Assembly (NCBI GenBank): GCA_002772605.1
Contig: PFDS01000038.1
Span: 1-11,737 of the forward strand
Length of the DNA stretch: 11,737 nt
Origin: Candidatus Peregrinibacteria bacterium CG10_big_fil_rev_8_21_14_0_10_49_16
Lineage (GTDB): Bacteria; Patescibacteriota; Gracilibacteria; Peribacterales; Peribacteraceae
Direction: 5' to 3'
Shown: positions 11,551 through 11,737 of the stretch, one piece after another
Position numbering within the stretch: position 1 is the first letter of the stretch
How the letters are laid out: each line of letters opens with the position of its first letter
Notes under the pieces: generated by a model
Told to the model about the DNA's origin: nothing
What the model saw: only the letters and a program-made list of their open reading frames with translations
Database searches by the model: none
Translations under genes and position numbers: made by a program

Positions 11551-11737
11551 ATGCGACGTTTGTGGTTGTTTTGCGGCATGTTTCTGTTGGTTTTTCTTGC
11601 TGGAGGATTTCATAGTGCACGGGTCGATGCGCAGTTTAACAGTGCAGACCTCTCTGTCACCCTCTCCGGTCCTGCCACCGTGACCCGCGGAACATCTGTC
11701 ACTTACACCGCTTTCATTCACAACCATGGACCGAGCA
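11551..11737 (+). CDS. Secreted DUF11-domain surface protein, N-terminal fragment (runs off the window)
   Basis: The first 62 residues are present. MRRLWLFCGMFLLVFLAGGFHSARVDAQ is a signal peptide: a basic start, a hydrophobic core at about 4-19, and a probable cleavage near VDAQ. Then ADLSVTLSGPATVTRGTSVTYTAFIHNHGPS matches the start of a DUF11 repeat (adlsv..sGp..v..G..vtYt...nnGps), a beta-sandwich found in large exported or cell-surface proteins. The number of repeats and any anchor lie beyond the window. It is driven by the promoter at 11511-11539 and probably translated from a leaderless or 5-nt-leader mRNA. Confidence 0.82.
   Translation, partial: MRRLWLFCGMFLLVFLAGGFHSARVDAQFNSADLSVTLSGPATVTRGTSVTYTAFIHNHGPS

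Overview
The window is 11.7 kb of bacterial chromosome. Compact genes, few Shine-Dalgarno sequences, many starts sitting just downstream of a -10-like box, and diverged core genes suggest an uncultivated, small-genome lineage such as the Patescibacteria/CPR (perhaps Peregrinibacteria-like). This is inference only, because no 16S rRNA or other taxonomic marker is present. UGA is used as a stop (tgt and the DoxX-like gene), so the UGA=Gly code of Gracilibacteria and Absconditabacteria does not apply.

Positions 1-4510 are mostly housekeeping. A 5' fragment of miaA (minus strand) diverges from clpP. Next come a small DoxX-like membrane protein with four cysteines at each end (minus) and a divergent tgt (plus), whose protein keeps the catalytic residues but has lost all four zinc ligands and carries a 37-nt palindrome inside the gene. 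tgt converges on rplU (ribosomal protein L21, minus). Upstream of rplU lie a putative 60-residue ORF, a leader with three mutually exclusive pairing segments that looks like an attenuator, an 80-residue hypothetical gene, and a NUDIX hydrolase followed by its own terminator. A complete tRNA-Gln(UUG) with encoded CCA ends the block.

Positions 4511-10900 look accessory. They hold two translationally coupled SAM methyltransferases, a four-helix membrane protein, a pair consisting of a pRiA4b ORF-3-domain protein and a catalytic-domain-less integrase-like SAM protein, a Panacea-type toxin-antitoxin module, and a large serine recombinase. The recombinase stop overlaps the toxin stop. Upstream of the recombinase is an unusual array of about 33-35 bp units. 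Each unit has a C-tract, a GTACTGT core and a doubled 9-10 bp word, and the word differs between units but is (nearly) the same within one. Just beyond the array, a short match to the 3' end of the tRNA-Gln gene is compatible with an integrated island spanning about 4.5-10.9 kb, but is not proof.

Positions 10900-11737 hold an AT-rich promoter region, a small three-helix membrane protein with a real Shine-Dalgarno, a strong 12-bp hairpin, and the start of a secreted DUF11-type surface protein behind a good promoter.

The strongest leads are the doublet array next to the serine recombinase, the Tgt with S/S/S/Q in place of the C/C/C/H zinc site, the attenuator-like rplU leader, the four tandem -10-like boxes at clpP, and the general leaderless arrangement.
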